From: Adenophora triphylla var. japonica
Taxonomy: Eukaryota; Streptophyta; Magnoliopsida; Asterales; Campanulaceae
Assembly (NCBI GenBank): GCA_022495995.1
Contig: JAFEMH010001242.1
Span: 72,001-136,000 of the forward strand
Direction of reading: 5' to 3'
DNA: 64,000 nucleotides
Shown: positions 36,573-48,639 of the stretch, piece after piece
Numbering within the stretch: the first letter of the stretch is position 1
Layout: each line of letters starts with the position of its first letter
Position numbers and translations under genes: made by a program
Notes under the pieces: model-generated
Seen by the model: only the letters and a program-made list of their open reading frames with translations
Databases searched by the model: none
Told to the model about the DNA's origin: nothing

Positions 36573-36910
36573 CAAAGCACTCAAGCAACAACAGCTACGT
36601 CAGTAACCTCGGGCGGCGCACTTCAACAACTTCATCAACAAAATAGGTATCTTCAGAATTGGGTCAAGTCCTTGATTTCTCAGTATGATTTTACCTTTTC
36701 TAAAAAAAAATCCCTCTTCAATTTTCAAAAAAATACTTTTCAAAATACCTAAAATAATCTTTTTAGTGTTTTGGAGTCGAACTACGTTTTGGTGTGATTC
36801 TCCATAGAGATACGTAGGCAGCCGTGCGGCACGACCATCCCTTTGTTCAGAATGATGTCTTTTCTATCGACGACATGACTTCTTCCATAAGTCTTGTCGC
36901 CGAGGGGCTC
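36573..36910 (+). other. 3' interior of the gag-only element
   Basis: Non-coding. It contains a GTCGAACTACG...ATACGTAGGCA block like the one in the 5' leader, and the purine-rich CCGAGGGGCTC directly before the 3' LTR. Confidence 0.6.
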
Positions 36911-37922
36911 TGTAGACACCACATTCTGAACCAATAATTCATGATTACGCTACTCTTCGTCTCGCTTTTATGTTTTGATGAAAGCATATCAATTTCATCA
37001 TATTTCGTTAAGTTTCTAACTAACCTCATTAGTTTTGGACTTAACTGACTAATGGAATAACTGAAGAGGACAAAATAGTCAACCGACTAATTGTCTCGCA
37101 CGGGACATACGTGTCTCGCACGAGACAACCCCTCTGCAGGATATGCAGAATCACTCTCCTTCTCTGTTTCAAACTCTTTTATGGATAAAACCTTATCAAT
37201 CCGGTCATCCAATCATAGTTGAGTTCTGGAACCTTCCTTGAGTCTCATAATCTTGGTGACCAAGTCATCCATCCACCTCTTAAACCCCTATAAATACCTG
37301 ATGACTTTTAGTATTTCAGAGGTCCCCGATCCCCGATCGAAAACACACAACACACACAATTTGTTGGTTTCTTTCCACGAAAGATTCCTTCAAATCACTC
37401 ACAAACAACTCCTAAATTCGTCGATCAACCACGTTGATTGACGAATATCAAGGCTCAAGCCTAACATCAAGGCGAAGCTCTGCCCAAATCACTTCTTGAC
37501 TAAGAAAACATCTTAGAACCACGTTCTAAATCAAATACTCCCTAAATGCTAGGTAAATTCCTATACTTTTATTCTTCTTCTCAACCTCTCGATTGGCTTT
37601 TAGAGTAGTGTAATCCCATCAAAAGGATTAGCCTAGAGTCCCTTCAATCAATGGAGGTGATCTCGAAGCGTACAATCCGACATTCCTAATCAAGAAATTG
37701 ATTAGGGTTTTCTTGTTCTTATTTATTGAAAAGATTGATAATACTTGATTGGCAAGACCGATCTTCGAATTGGGTGAAATGGGTGCTCCTCGACCTTCCC
37801 ATTCCATAACTTAACCCCCGAACCCTCAAATCTCTTTAAAATCAAAAAGGTTTTTCTTATTGTTTTCCTAAATAAATAATAAGTGACGACTCTGAGATGT
37901 TAAAAATTCACGCATCACAACA
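36911..37922 (+). repeat. 3' LTR of the gag-only element
   Basis: Starts TGTAGACACC and ends CATCACAACA. TATAAATA lies near 37289. Palindromes sit at 37092-37107 and 37112-37127. It is highly similar to the 5' LTR, with substitutions rather than indels. Confidence 0.85.
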
Positions 37923-38615
37923 ATTTGTTTTGCAGATCCCGCTTGCTTGCCATGTATTTGATGATAATATTTTCAACATGTGAATTTTTTGTAGTGTACG
38001 TGAAAGTATCGTGTTACTCAATTCGAGTTGACTTGTTTTTTTCCCTTCCCCTTATTTTGAGTTTATCTGCCCATAATTCACTCGCATCATCATAGTTTCT
38101 ATATTGATCTCGTTCGTATTCAACAATCATATTATTTACCTTTTTTGGAACTCATCCTTCTCGCCCTTACAGTGCTGACCTCTTAACCGTCTATTTCGTC
38201 TCCCTCTTGCGTCTATGAAACAAGTTAATGTTATGCGACTTTGGAGTAAAGCTTTGAAATGACGTTGAGCTATAATATAAGATGTTTGGGTATTTAGCGA
38301 AGAATTGAAATCATGGAATGAGTTTTGAGAGTAGTTTTGGCGGTAAATTTTTAATGAAATTTGGATCGGTAGCCTACATTTCCTCGAGTCAATCTCGATT
38401 AGAATTATATCCGAAATTGTTTTCATAATTATCCATAAAAAATAAAAATCAAATGATCTTTTTTACTTAAACTTAGAAAGAGAAAGTATGGAAGAATAGG
38501 TATTGTTGAAAAACTATACAATATTGAGCTCTATTTATAGGGGGAAAAATTATGAACAATTTTAATATTTTAAATAAACGACGTCGTTTAGGATAATTAA
38601 AAAATAAATATTTAA

Positions 38616-39240
38616 CGTAAAATCTAGGGAGAAACGCGTTTCTCCATAAGTTATGGAGAAACGGGTTACGGGTATCCAGAAGCTATTGAAAGGATATCCA
38701 GAAACTTTTTGTATTAGTGTGACCTTGTCATGGTTGCTTACGGATATCGGTCTCAGGTTTGGATATCGAACCCTTTGAAAGGATATCGAGAACATGAAAG
38801 TGATATCCGAAAGCCTTCAAAATGATATCCGAGAAACTTTCAAAATGTTTACCGATATTCATTGATGGTTCTGGATATACATTTGAAAGGTTTCTGGATA
38901 TCGAAAACCTTCAATAAGCATTTTACGGTCTTGGCCTTGGATTTGGCTTCAAATATGTTTACGGATATTCATTTGATGGTTTACGGATATAAATTTGAAG
39001 GTTTACGGATATCAGAAAGCGGCTTCGATAAGCAATTTGTGGTCTTGGCCTTGGATTTGGCTTCAAATATGTTTACGGATATCATGAAACTACGGATATC
39101 CGTTCGAAAGTTTCTGATATCCAGAACCCTTTGAGCGATATCAGAAATTTTCTTACGGTTATCGAACGTATAGTTTAAAATTTATTAAAAACGCGTTTCT
39201 CCATAGTTATGGAGAAACGCGTTTCTCAGCAGACCTACTC
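38616..39240. mobile_element. Foldback MITE with 9-bp TSD and GATATC repeats
   Basis: Flanked by identical AATATTTAA at 38607-38615 and 39241-39249, suggesting a Mutator-type 9-bp duplication. Both ends carry GAGAAACGCGTTTCTCC, itself palindromic, plus its partner TTATGGAGAAACG. The ~510-bp centre contains about 17 GGATATC-type motifs mixed with GGTTT/GAAAC. A 66-bp segment (ATTTGGCTTCAAATATGTTT) is duplicated at about 38940 and 39055. Confidence 0.75.
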
Positions 39241-39505
39241 AATATTTAATCGTTAACTCACACATTCACTCACAATTTCATTTAAAATGTGAGCTAAACA
39301 ATTTTGCTTAAAAATTTGAGCGAAAATTTGCTTAACGTTATAACAATTTCACTCATTACAAATAATTTCACTTGGTTTCACTAACCAATACCATTACGCA
39401 TAATCTTATTAGTTCCGCCGCTTCTCCTTTGTGTAACACAAATAAATAATGAATAACGCCACTTCAAAGTTCGTATGCGCTCGAGAGTAGTCAACAGGTT
39501 GCTAA

Positions 39506-40052
39506 GAGCATCCGTAGTCATGACTTTTAAAAATTAAGTCATGACATCCCTCTCTCCTCGTTATCAGTTATCAATATTCACAACTCCAAACAATTTTACT
39601 ACCATCCACGACAAAAATCATCAGATTCTCTCTCCTACTTTTTATTATACGCATCATATTTTCTCTTTCCTACTCATTTATATTACATTTATTATTACTA
39701 TATATAATTATTAATTATTGCACTATATAAATGATTAATTATAAATTTCATTATAATTAATTATTTTATTAATATATTTATTTTTATTATTTGAAGAAGT
39801 TTATTATTTTTTATAAGTTAATTGCAATTTTTGTTGAAAAAAATTAATTTCTAGTTAAGACATGTGGCACTCTCCCTCTCTCTCACTTGTTCACTTTCCT
39901 TGATTTTTTTTTTCTCACTCCTTGCCACTCGTCATCTGCAAGACCAAAATTACAATTTGTCATGAATAACTTTTATAAAAGTCATGAATGGACCACGTTG
40001 TCATCCAAATCAGCAATGACATTTTCAAATGTCATGGTTGTTGTGAATGCTC
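39506..40052. mobile_element. Tourist/Harbinger-type MITE
   Basis: Ends GAGCATCCGTAGTCATGAC and GTCATGGTTGTTGTGAATGCTC, with TAA on both sides (39503-39505 and 40053-40055). 547 bp. The small open frame inside has no domain. Confidence 0.8.
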
Positions 40053-40055
40053 TAA

Positions 40056-40654
40056 TGGGACAGTTCAGTAATTTGGAAACACAACCGATAATGGTTAGAA
40101 CATGGGCTTCATACAATTGGCTGGTTTTCTTTGTCAGGGATAAATTTCAATGTGGCTGGGGCACATAGTAATCCACACCACCGGCTTATCAGCAAAATAC
40201 CCCCATAATTTTATAATAAATATTTCTTCCGTCAAAATAATATTAAAAAAAAAAATTACTCTTAATTTTTTTTTTTTTACATTCTTTATTGGACAGATTG
40301 GATAGAGAAAGTACTTTGTATCAAGCAAAATAAAATAAATTTGTAAAATATTAGCATGTCAATTATAACACATATTATTTCTTCTTTCTCATAATAAATA
40401 TTGAATTTGACTTGTCAACATATTGTATTTTACTTGTTTAGTACTGCTTGTACAATGATAAAATTATAATAAAATTATTTCATGCATTCCTAAACTCCGA
40501 ATGAATATCAAAAAAAAAAAATCAAATTTGTTATTGCTCAAGAATAAATTTGAAAAAAAAAAATTCAACATTCATCTATCTATTGACATATACTCCGTAT
40601 TTTTATTTTATTTTTCATTTCTTTAAGGAATTTATTAAGGAACACAATATGCTA
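40056..40654. other. AT-rich intergenic, nothing recognised
   Basis: No gene or repeat termini that I can support. Confidence 0.5.
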
Positions 40655-40928
40655 CTCCCTCCGTCCCACTTGAAAATGCTCAAAATTTTATTTTGTATGT
40701 CTCATTTAAAAATGTATATTTCCAAAATGGAATTTTTTTTAATACTTTTTCAATCATGGGACCCAATTGTCATACTCACAATAACTATCCACTTACTGTT
40801 TTCTATCATAGATTCTCTCTAATACTTGCATTTAAATACAATAACACTTTACTATATCTTGTACATTATCTTTTAATTTCAGTGTAATAGTCATTTTATT
40901 TTTTTTCGGGTGGAATCGGGAGGGAGGA
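40655..40928. mobile_element. Stowaway-type MITE, decayed right end
   Basis: Left end CTCCCTCCGTCCCACTTGAA after TA. The right end (TGGAATCGGGAGGGAGGA) is diverged. Confidence 0.65.
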
Positions 40929-41230
40929 TTACGTTTTATTTAGGGAAAATTTAGGGAAAAATTTAGGGAAAAACAGGTACAAAATTGAAATAAATTGAAA
41001 TTGACTGCACAGAGGGAAAGGGGACAACCGGCGGGATGCATGTGGGATTCGGTTGAAAGTCCACTTTGAGGAAAAAAATTGGGCGGTGACCCATTTACTG
41101 TTATTTTGACCCTTGCGCCCATTCAGTCGGTCCATTCCCAATTACTAAAAAGTCTGCAGCTGCCAGATTGGCCCCTCTCAAGTTGAAGTTTGCAACTCAA
41201 TTTTAAAAATGCAATATTATTTTTTTATTA
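40929..41230. other. Intergenic with AAATTTAGGG triplication
   Basis: AAATTTAGGGA occurs three times in tandem at about 40943-40975. No gene. Confidence 0.45.
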
Positions 41231-41640
41231 CTCCCTCCGTCCCAGACCATGGGTATATGGGGTGGATTTCACGCTTCTTAAGAAATTTTTTAAAAAATGA
41301 ATAAAAGTTAAATGTGAGATAGGAAATAGTAGTTAAATGTGTGGTAGGGAATAAGAGAGAGAATGTAAAAGTTAAATATGTGGTAGGGAATAGGAGAAAG
41401 AATGTAAAAGTTAAAAATATTTAATAGGAGAGAGAATGAGTGGGAGGAATAGTAGTTAAATGTGTGGTAGGGAATAGGAGAGAGAATGTATAAGGGTATA
41501 ATGAATGGTTTTTTTGTAAATATATGGAATTGATAAGGGTATAAATATATTCAAAAACTTCATTATTTATGGAAATGAATCTGCTTGATGCAGGACGGGA
41601 CCAAAGGGAAAGATGAGCAGCCTATGCAGGACGGAGAAAG
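41231..41640. mobile_element. Stowaway-type MITE, expanded
   Basis: Left end CTCCCTCCGTCCCAGACCAT after TA. The right end is decayed (GCAGGACGGAGAAAG). The TGTGGTAGGGAATAGGAGAG module is repeated about four times, making it longer than its relatives. Confidence 0.7.
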
Positions 41641-41873
41641 ACTTAATAATTTCACTGGCAATTTATGTTAATGAAAGATGCTTTGTTCGGTACATTACAT
41701 TCACATGGACTCATTTATTTTAATATTCAAAATTCAACACTTAATAAATGCTAGTGGAGTACTACCTTTTCCCCTCTGTCACGGAAGCTTCCTGCTTCTT
41801 TCAATTCTTTTTTTTTTTAATTTTCGTAAATGCCCAAGGATACTAAATTACTAGTACTCTTTACATTTACAAA

Positions 41874-42039
41874 CTAGTAAAAGCTCGTGTTCGAGAACAC
41901 GAGATTTTTTTTTTTTAATTTTAATTTTTTTTAAAGGGCAAAATGGGAAAAGAATAACTTAATGAAGACAAAATGGAAAATTTAACATTTGATACTGTTC
42001 ATAGTACTGTTCACGGAGTGGTGTGATTTATACTATAGA
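41874..42039 (-). mobile_element. Mini-Helitron, copy 3
   Basis: The best-preserved copy. The minus strand begins TCTATAGTATAAATCACACC and ends with the perfect hairpin CTCGTGTTCTCGAACACGAG, then CTTTTACTAG, with A and T flanking. 166 bp, no coding sequence. Confidence 0.8.
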
Positions 42040-43312
42040 TGTCGGAGACTTATTCAAATATTAAACCTATTATACAGTCAAGTCAAGCAACTCGAGATAA
42101 AATATCAATTAACGTATTAACATTTACAAGTATGTATATGAGAAATATGTACTCAATTCTTCATTATAATAGTCTCATTTAATTATTAAATTATTTAAAT
42201 ATTTAAATAATTTATTTTTATTTTTATTTTCCTCACTAATCGAATCTAAGTTTACTACGTTATTTCCTCATTTTCTTTGATTAACTCTCATTCTTTCTCT
42301 CTTTTACCTTCTTTTTTCATGTTTTGGCAATTTCGAAAGTTTCAATGATTTTAGCTTAACAATTATGAGAATGAGATCATCTTTTAAGTCATGATGGTCG
42401 ATTGACCTCATAATTTTAAAGTTATGTCATTTTTATCGTTTTTAAATTAAAAAATTTAACATTTTACCACTAAAATGTTAATTTTATTATCTTCAACCCT
42501 TTTTAATTTATGAAAAAAATATAACTTCTGCAAAAAATTTGGCTTCGTCTCATAAATTCGCATCCCTTTATAAGATTTATTGGATAGCAAGTGGTGCTCT
42601 ATAATAATTTTTGTGATTCGATAAATCTTCCTAACCCTATAAAGAGAACATGGCTGGATGAATATGTCTTCTAGCTAGCAACTAATTAAGATTATATTTT
42701 CTTTATTATTTTAATTTTTGTTGGAAATGGGATTTAAATTTAAAATTAGAAATAGAGAAGAGAGCTTAGCAAAGAAGATACTAGGAGCATTTTGCTTTGA
42801 AGCAAGGCATTTTGGAGACCTAATAATCAACGCTGACACCTCAGGTGGGAATTATACTAAAATTATCATAAGCAGGCATCATTAAATTCTAAACACAATC
42901 ATTATTAAAAAATAAAAAAAATTAAAATAAGAAACCATTGACCATCTATAATTAGTGCTCAAGTCAATGTATATCTGCCAGGTTTAGTATTTATTTTTCA
43001 TTTTGTTATGTCTTGATTTTGCTATCTGGTAAGAAATAGACCAATACTACTCCTTAGTTGTCACGACAAAAATGATCCATTCGTCTGGATAAAAATTGTC
43101 TCATTTAACAAGTCAATGTTTATACAAATATAATTAAATGTGTTCATCAAATATGCGAAGTACGCGAATTACTCGATCTTGCGACTAGTCCGTACCGATC
43201 AAAACCTCAACGTAGTAGACTGGATTGTGCAATTTAGAGGCTATTGTAACATGGCATCTTTTCTTGTAAGAGGGTACAAAATAATGCGTCACTTTTGGCT
43301 ATTTACATGGCA
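42040..43312. other. AT-rich intergenic, nothing recognised
   Basis: No coding frame, RNA gene or repeat terminus that I can support. Confidence 0.5.
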
Positions 43313-43339
43313 CTAGTGAGTATCCCGTCGAAATTCGAC

Positions 43340-46170
43340 GGGCATATTAAAATTTATTATTACTTATTGCTATAATCTGTAATTTCATTAGGTCATATTG
43401 TTTTTGTTTATTTAAATGAAATTACAGAGTATATGGGAGGGAGAGAGTATACCTCGTATTCATGTTGTTTTCAGACAGATACAAAACATAAGGATTAAGG
43501 AAGATACAATATATACAATCACCCATTCCTATGAATCAAGAATTCATGTAGCCATTGAGAGTGGAAGATTCTGGTTGGATTGGATTCGAAGCTTCTCCAT
43601 TCAATTTCTACGAAGACAGTAATGAGATGAGGGCAAACGCAATGATGACACGGGAGGAAGAAAATAGTCTTTGAAAAAGGTTGGGTCACTCAACCCATGT
43701 ACTTACATCGATAGAAGTATTGAAACTTTGAAATGACATACACCCTCTTATAGCACCTGGATTAGGATCTCCTTCCATAATAACTACACTGCAAGTGGGG
43801 TGAAGATGGCTATTAGTTATAAGAATCATAAAATGAAGAAATAAAACTAATAACGAAAACTAAGGTACATCAAGGGAGCTACTTCATTAAAGTGAACAAA
43901 AAATAGCCTTCAAAAGGTACTGGATAGCCCACATTCAGCAATGGAAGGTTATATCAAGCCTACCATCTTGTAAGCTAATAGAATAGGAATAACTGGATTG
44001 ATTACTAAGAAATGAAATTTAGGTCTTTGTAAAAATTAATAGTCACCAAACTGTAGCCCTATGCATATGTGAAACGGCTCATGCCTTGAACGATAAGCTC
44101 CATATTCTAACCTCAATCAATCTTGCATCAAGACAAAGTACTAACTTTTTTTATGCGAGCTCGACTTCAATCTTACAGTCAAACCTTAAAATTTAAATGT
44201 TTACAATATACTCAATTCACAGGAAGCACTTCTTGCACTAAGAGTCTTCAGTAGGTGAAATCCAAATATATCACAACGTAATGAAAATGTAGCAAATACT
44301 CTCAATTCGCGAAGAAATCTATCACTTACTCCACTTATTTTATTACAATAGTCATATGCATGAGAGTGATCTATAAAAGTCAATAATTTGCTATCCTACG
44401 ATTGTTGACATTGTTGTTGATTAAGAAGTAATCAAACTCAACTTTCGCAAAAGAGACTGACTTCCTCCAAAACTCGCAACAAACACTATGAAGCTATGAA
44501 TTCGTTAATCCAAAATTTCATGCCTACAAATTCTCAATTATAGTGAACAAACTCGCAAACAGATAAATCACAACCACATCTGAAAACCCTTAATAAGGTT
44601 CCTAAGTCCTCAAATCAATTCAAATTCTAAATTTCCTGAACCATACGGCTTCAAATACCTCCTACACATAAAACATATGGCTTCAAACTCATCAAAATTC
44701 AATGTTCAATTTCCATCTATGTAGTTTCGATTATAATATATATTGTTTCCTTTGAAACGTCAATTTTCAATTATGCATAAGCAATTTACATATGAAAAGT
44801 TTAAGCTAAATTAAATGGAGACATCAATAGGATTCATGAAAGAAGTGACTAACTTAAAGCATGAAAGTTGTATGAATTGCATTATATTTATATAAAATGC
44901 TTTTTGATCAATGATGAAGATGAATAAATAGAACAAACTCAAGATCATATCAAAAGTATTTCATGCTAACATATTTCACAAAAAAAGGCACACAATCACA
45001 ATGTGGCTTGATATTATCAGTTCAATATCAACCACAATGCCGAAGTTTTCAAGTAGTACCTTAATTCTGTAATGTGTTTGAGAATGGAGAATAACCTTTC
45101 TCCTTATGTTGAGTTTGAATACTTACATGACTTAATGTCGTGCATCTGCACTCTATACATTGAAAATGCAGTTTCGCAACCTAGACATTTTTATGATGCC
45201 ATGGTGGTACTTTGTACATATTGAGAAAATTTGGGATCAAAATGATTGTTATAAGTCAGGTAATAGGGTTCCCTGCTATTTTCGAACTATGAGCTAAGGT
45301 ACTCCTAAGTGCTAATTCATTAGTTCATTATTGCCCACCAATTGTCCTCTTTTGGCCTTACTTCTGTATACTACCTCAGTGATGAATGTCCATAAATACT
45401 TAAGATTTGCTCTTGATCAAATTCTGCAAATTGTTGAATTATCAAATTAGTTAATACTATCAAACTGTTATAAATGGCTAATCTTATTAAAATACCAGAA
45501 TATTGATGGCCTCCATCTTCGATCTGGCATACCGAGGAGAAGCTAGTTTGGATTACATGGGAACTCATTTATGTAAAGATGTCCATCTTATGGGGCCGAG
45601 TAAGATTTGATCTCTATCTGCATTATTCCCTAGATGTCTTTTATATGAAACCTTTCAATGATTTTACCCAACTGTTTTTGAAAAAGTTTGTCAAGTTTGC
45701 TTACTGTTTATTCTTCTAAATTTACATTTGAAATGGTTTAATACAGGATTCTAAGAAACCACTCTAATGGGTTGAACTTTTAAAAGGTACTTCCGAGATT
45801 TTGAGGTGGAAACTATTGGATTGAAGGAGAAATCAAGGATTTCTAATGCAGATTCAGCAAAAAAAAACTTAGAGACAACGTTCTTGACTGCGAGGTAAGC
45901 TGACATTAATATTTCACAATGAAAATTCAACATATGAAATCAAGCCACAATCTGATTTTTGCTTATTTTAGCACATATTCCTCTACCAATTTCTATGGTA
46001 ATTTCTATATAAATGCTAAGTAACTATCTCATATTGTATTAGTGATTTTATTTATGATGGCCATGGTGGTACTTTGTACATATGAGAGGATTTTTAGAGA
46101 GAAGGGATGAAGGGGCCGGTGTTTACGATAGAGAAAGGGGGGTAGGGGGCATTGGTTATTAGGGATTTAT
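43340..46170. other. Helitron interior without recognised genes
   Basis: No domain in any frame. A 31-bp direct repeat (CCATGGTGGTACTTTGTACA core) occurs at about 45200 and 46060. The frame at 43416-43622 is not recognisable. Confidence 0.45.
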
Positions 46171-46228
46171 AAAATCACTTCCTATTTGAGTCTCCTAACC
46201 CAGCAAAGGAATAGGCATACTGACCATT

Positions 46229-46416
46229 GGGAGCGGACGCTCCCCATGCCTGGGAGCGGGCGCTCCCCTTGGACAGAAACTGGGACTGAAATAGGCAAAT
46301 TTGGGAGCAGGCGCTCCCCTCATTTTGGAGCTGGCGCTCCCTATTTCCAGGAACTTTCATTGTTTTGAGCATATTTGGGAGCAGGTGCTCCCCTATTTTT
46401 TGGAGCCAACGCTCCC
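46229..46416. repeat. Three pairs of GGGAGCNGGCGCTCCC palindromes
   Basis: Six short GC-rich palindromes lie at 46229-46245, 46252-46268, 46303-46319, 46327-46341, 46377-46393 and 46402-46416. They come in pairs separated by 6-8 bp, with about 34 bp between pairs, in otherwise AT-rich DNA. Spacers differ and units are imperfect, so this is not a CRISPR array. Function unknown. Confidence 0.85.
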
Positions 46417-47189
46417 ACTTTTCAGTGGCTTTTTTTTTTTTTTTTATCAGATTCTCTATGTAACCGATGGTTAATAATGTTCAATCAGAAGCACAAAGAT
46501 TTACATGAACTTTCCACCCATGGACCAATATGATCTAATTCTGGACAAAATGTTCTGACATATGAATTTTATAAGCTTTTCAAAAGAAGCATAAATGATG
46601 AACAAAATATTAGAACAACAGCCTAAATTAAGATAAAACATTAGTACTGCAAATAAATTAGTGCTTACTTTGTAGTTGAAACTACCGAGCAATGAAGAAG
46701 ATTTCTTCTTCTTCTTCCTCCCAATGCTCCCTCTCTTGTGCCGCCTCTCTCTCTCTCTATCTCTCTCTATCTCTCTATTGTTTTATGATATTAAAATACT
46801 ATTGATTTAAGAATTTTAAGCAAAAGATTTAAGGATATAAATTTGAAAATATTGATTTATTTTCTATATCTGCCTATGCCGAAATTCATGGTGATTTTGA
46901 ATATACAGCACTAAAAATCTATCTTCCTATGCCTAAATTTATGTCAATATTTGAATATATCCCTCTAATCTCTCTGCCTATGCCGAAAATTAAGCCAATA
47001 TTTGAATATACAGACCTCAAATATCTCTGCCAAATTTTCGAAATTTTATCCTAATTTAAGCTGATTCTATATTGTTATCCTAATTTAGGTAATAACCAAA
47101 TTTAATCGACCAATGAGAATTTCAAAATTTTCGTTAACATATATACGAATTGAGTTAGATTTCACATTTTCGAAAATCATGAGATTATT

Positions 47190-47560
47190 TAAAGAAATGA
47201 AAATAATCATTTAATCATAGGCTTAATTGTAGTTGATAATAATAAATTGAAAATTTAATTTGGGAGATAATTACAAATAAAGTGGATTGATTTTGTGATT
47301 TTTAAATTCATATCCGAAATTTGAGATTTTGTATATGGATTTATCGTGTAATTATAGATGGTAAAATCAATTTTGAAAAATTTGAGATATATTTCCTATT
47401 AATAATAGTTGCATAGGTTGTTTGGAACAAATTGTCACGTGGATAATGAATGATTGGCGTTATTTAAAGAAATGAAAATAATCATTTAATCATAGGCTTA
47501 ATTATAGTTGCTAATAATAAACTAAAAATTTAATTTGTGAGATAATTACAAATAAAGTGG
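47190..47560 (+). repeat. ~100-bp direct repeat
   Basis: A block of about 95 bp starting TTATTTAAAGAAATGAAAAT and containing AATCATAGGCTTAATT occurs at about 47185-47285 and 47461-47560, with only a few changes. Confidence 0.6.
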
Positions 47561-47994
47561 ATTGAAATTTGAGTATAATGATTTTGTGATTTGAATTGAT
47601 TTTGAGATTTGAATTGATTTGAATTGATGTTGTGACAAGGTTATAATTTAAAAATTAACTTGTATTTTTTAAATGAAATCCGAGTATAATGATTTGAAAT
47701 TCATATGGTTATAACCGGATAAAATTGACTTGTATTTTTAAAATGAAATCTGAAAATTAAAATTTGAAATTCATATCCGAAATTAAAAAGAGAAAAGTTG
47801 ACTTTGTATTTTGAATTGTGAAAAAATTTAAATTCCAAAATAAATAATAGAAAATATTTAAATTCCAAAAATATTTAAAATGGAGTCATTATTGATCTTA
47901 ATACTAATTTTTGCAATTTCAGTTTCAAATTGTTTCCATATAACAGTTGATTCCCAAATCATTCTGTACAAAGATCCAGAATCTCCATTAGATA

Positions 47995-48205
47995 TTTTCA
48001 CATTTTTAAATTTGGGCTCTAGTTTGATGGACTTGGAATAAGAGGTCACCAAAAGTTCATACATATAAATGTTCTTTTAAATCAGTAGAAATCCTCCGTA
48101 AGATCTTTCACATTCCTAAGTTTGGGCTCTATGTTGATGAACTTGGAAATAAGAGGTAACCAAAAGTACAAACATATGAATAATCTTTTAAATCAATAGA
48201 AATTA
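47995..48205 (+). repeat. ~113-bp tandem duplication, probable intron
   Basis: Two units share TTTGGGCTCTA..TTGATG, ACTTGGAA.TAAGAGGT and ACCAAAAGT. They lie directly downstream of the phosphatase exon on the minus strand and probably derive from its next intron. Confidence 0.55.
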
Positions 48206-48211
48206 ACACAC

Positions 48212-48402
48212 TGTTTTGATCCGAAACTACAAAATTGTTGATGTAATCATGAACAGATAGCCAAAATGCGAGTATTGCCAATCCCAAACCAAGACCAGCT
48301 ATAATGTCAACCACGCTATGCATGCCAAGATATACTCTTCCTGGCAAAAGAAATAAACCTCATCTGGAATTTGTTTCAAAAGTATAAAAATTTACACACC
48401 CT

Positions 48403-48441
<39 letters not shown>

Positions 48442-48570
48442 AGAGAGAGATTTACCTAAACCAATGAGGCCAACAAACACCCAAACAATGGAAAATCCAG
48501 CCGGCACAACTGTAATTAAGATGTAGTACCAAATTTCCATTAAGGCCATGCCGGAGCTTGCTTCGTCGGA
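48212..48570 (-). pseudogene. Sphingoid-phosphate/lipid phosphatase fragment, two exons
   Basis: Two minus-strand exon pieces join across an intron with intact GT (48455-48454) and AG (48342-48341). The first ends ...WVFVGLIGLG and the second begins RVYLGMHSVVDIIAGLGLG and runs to about NNFVVSDQN. This is the C-terminal part of the PAP2 phosphatase core of the long-chain-base-1-phosphate phosphatase / LPP-delta family; GRVYLGMHS.VD holds the conserved catalytic His. The upstream active-site motifs and the C-terminal membrane part are missing, so it is non-functional. The intron contains a (CA)n/(GA)n run. It is probably captured by the surrounding Helitron, in the same orientation. Confidence 0.75.
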
Positions 48571-48639
48571 ATCCATGGTGAAATCCATTGAGGCGATGCA
48601 AGATAATTGCTTTTGGGAAATTTTTGTACATTTTCCCAT

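Larger units (their letters stand above)
20432..37922 (+). mobile_element. Gag-only LTR retrotransposon (Gypsy-type, TR-GAG-like)
   Basis: Two 1012-bp LTRs (20432-21443 and 36911-37922) bound it, with imperfect 5-bp duplications GTTTG and ATTTG. It has a primer site, one gag reading frame (about 22820-24162) and a 3' purine-rich stretch (CCGAGGGGCTC) before the right LTR. No protease, reverse transcriptase or integrase belongs to it. The long interior is due to a nested Copia cluster at about 25895-36572. Without that, it is about 6.8 kb, consistent with a non-autonomous element relying on proteins of a relative. Confidence 0.75.
19275..39405. mobile_element. PIF/Harbinger-like element split by nested insertions (unit 2)
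   Basis: It begins GAGCATGTGTAATACA after TTA (19272-19274) and ends ...ACCATTACGCATAATC before TTA (39406-39408). The two ends are decayed inverted repeats of the same type as units 0 and 1. The halves 19275-20431 and 37923-39405 join logically: the break lies in the TGTGGTTTTGTTT region preserved at about 18497-18510 in unit 1. Its own sequence totals roughly 1.4 kb. The rest is a Stowaway, a TRIM-like element, the gag-only LTR element and a foldback MITE. Confidence 0.6.

Noticed and set aside
46229..46416. CRISPR-like array
   Set aside because: Units are imperfect 15-17-bp palindromes in pairs with irregular spacers, in a plant genome; no cas genes.
48376..48450. Val/Cys-repeat protein segment
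   Set aside because: It is the (CA)n/(GA)n run inside the phosphatase intron.
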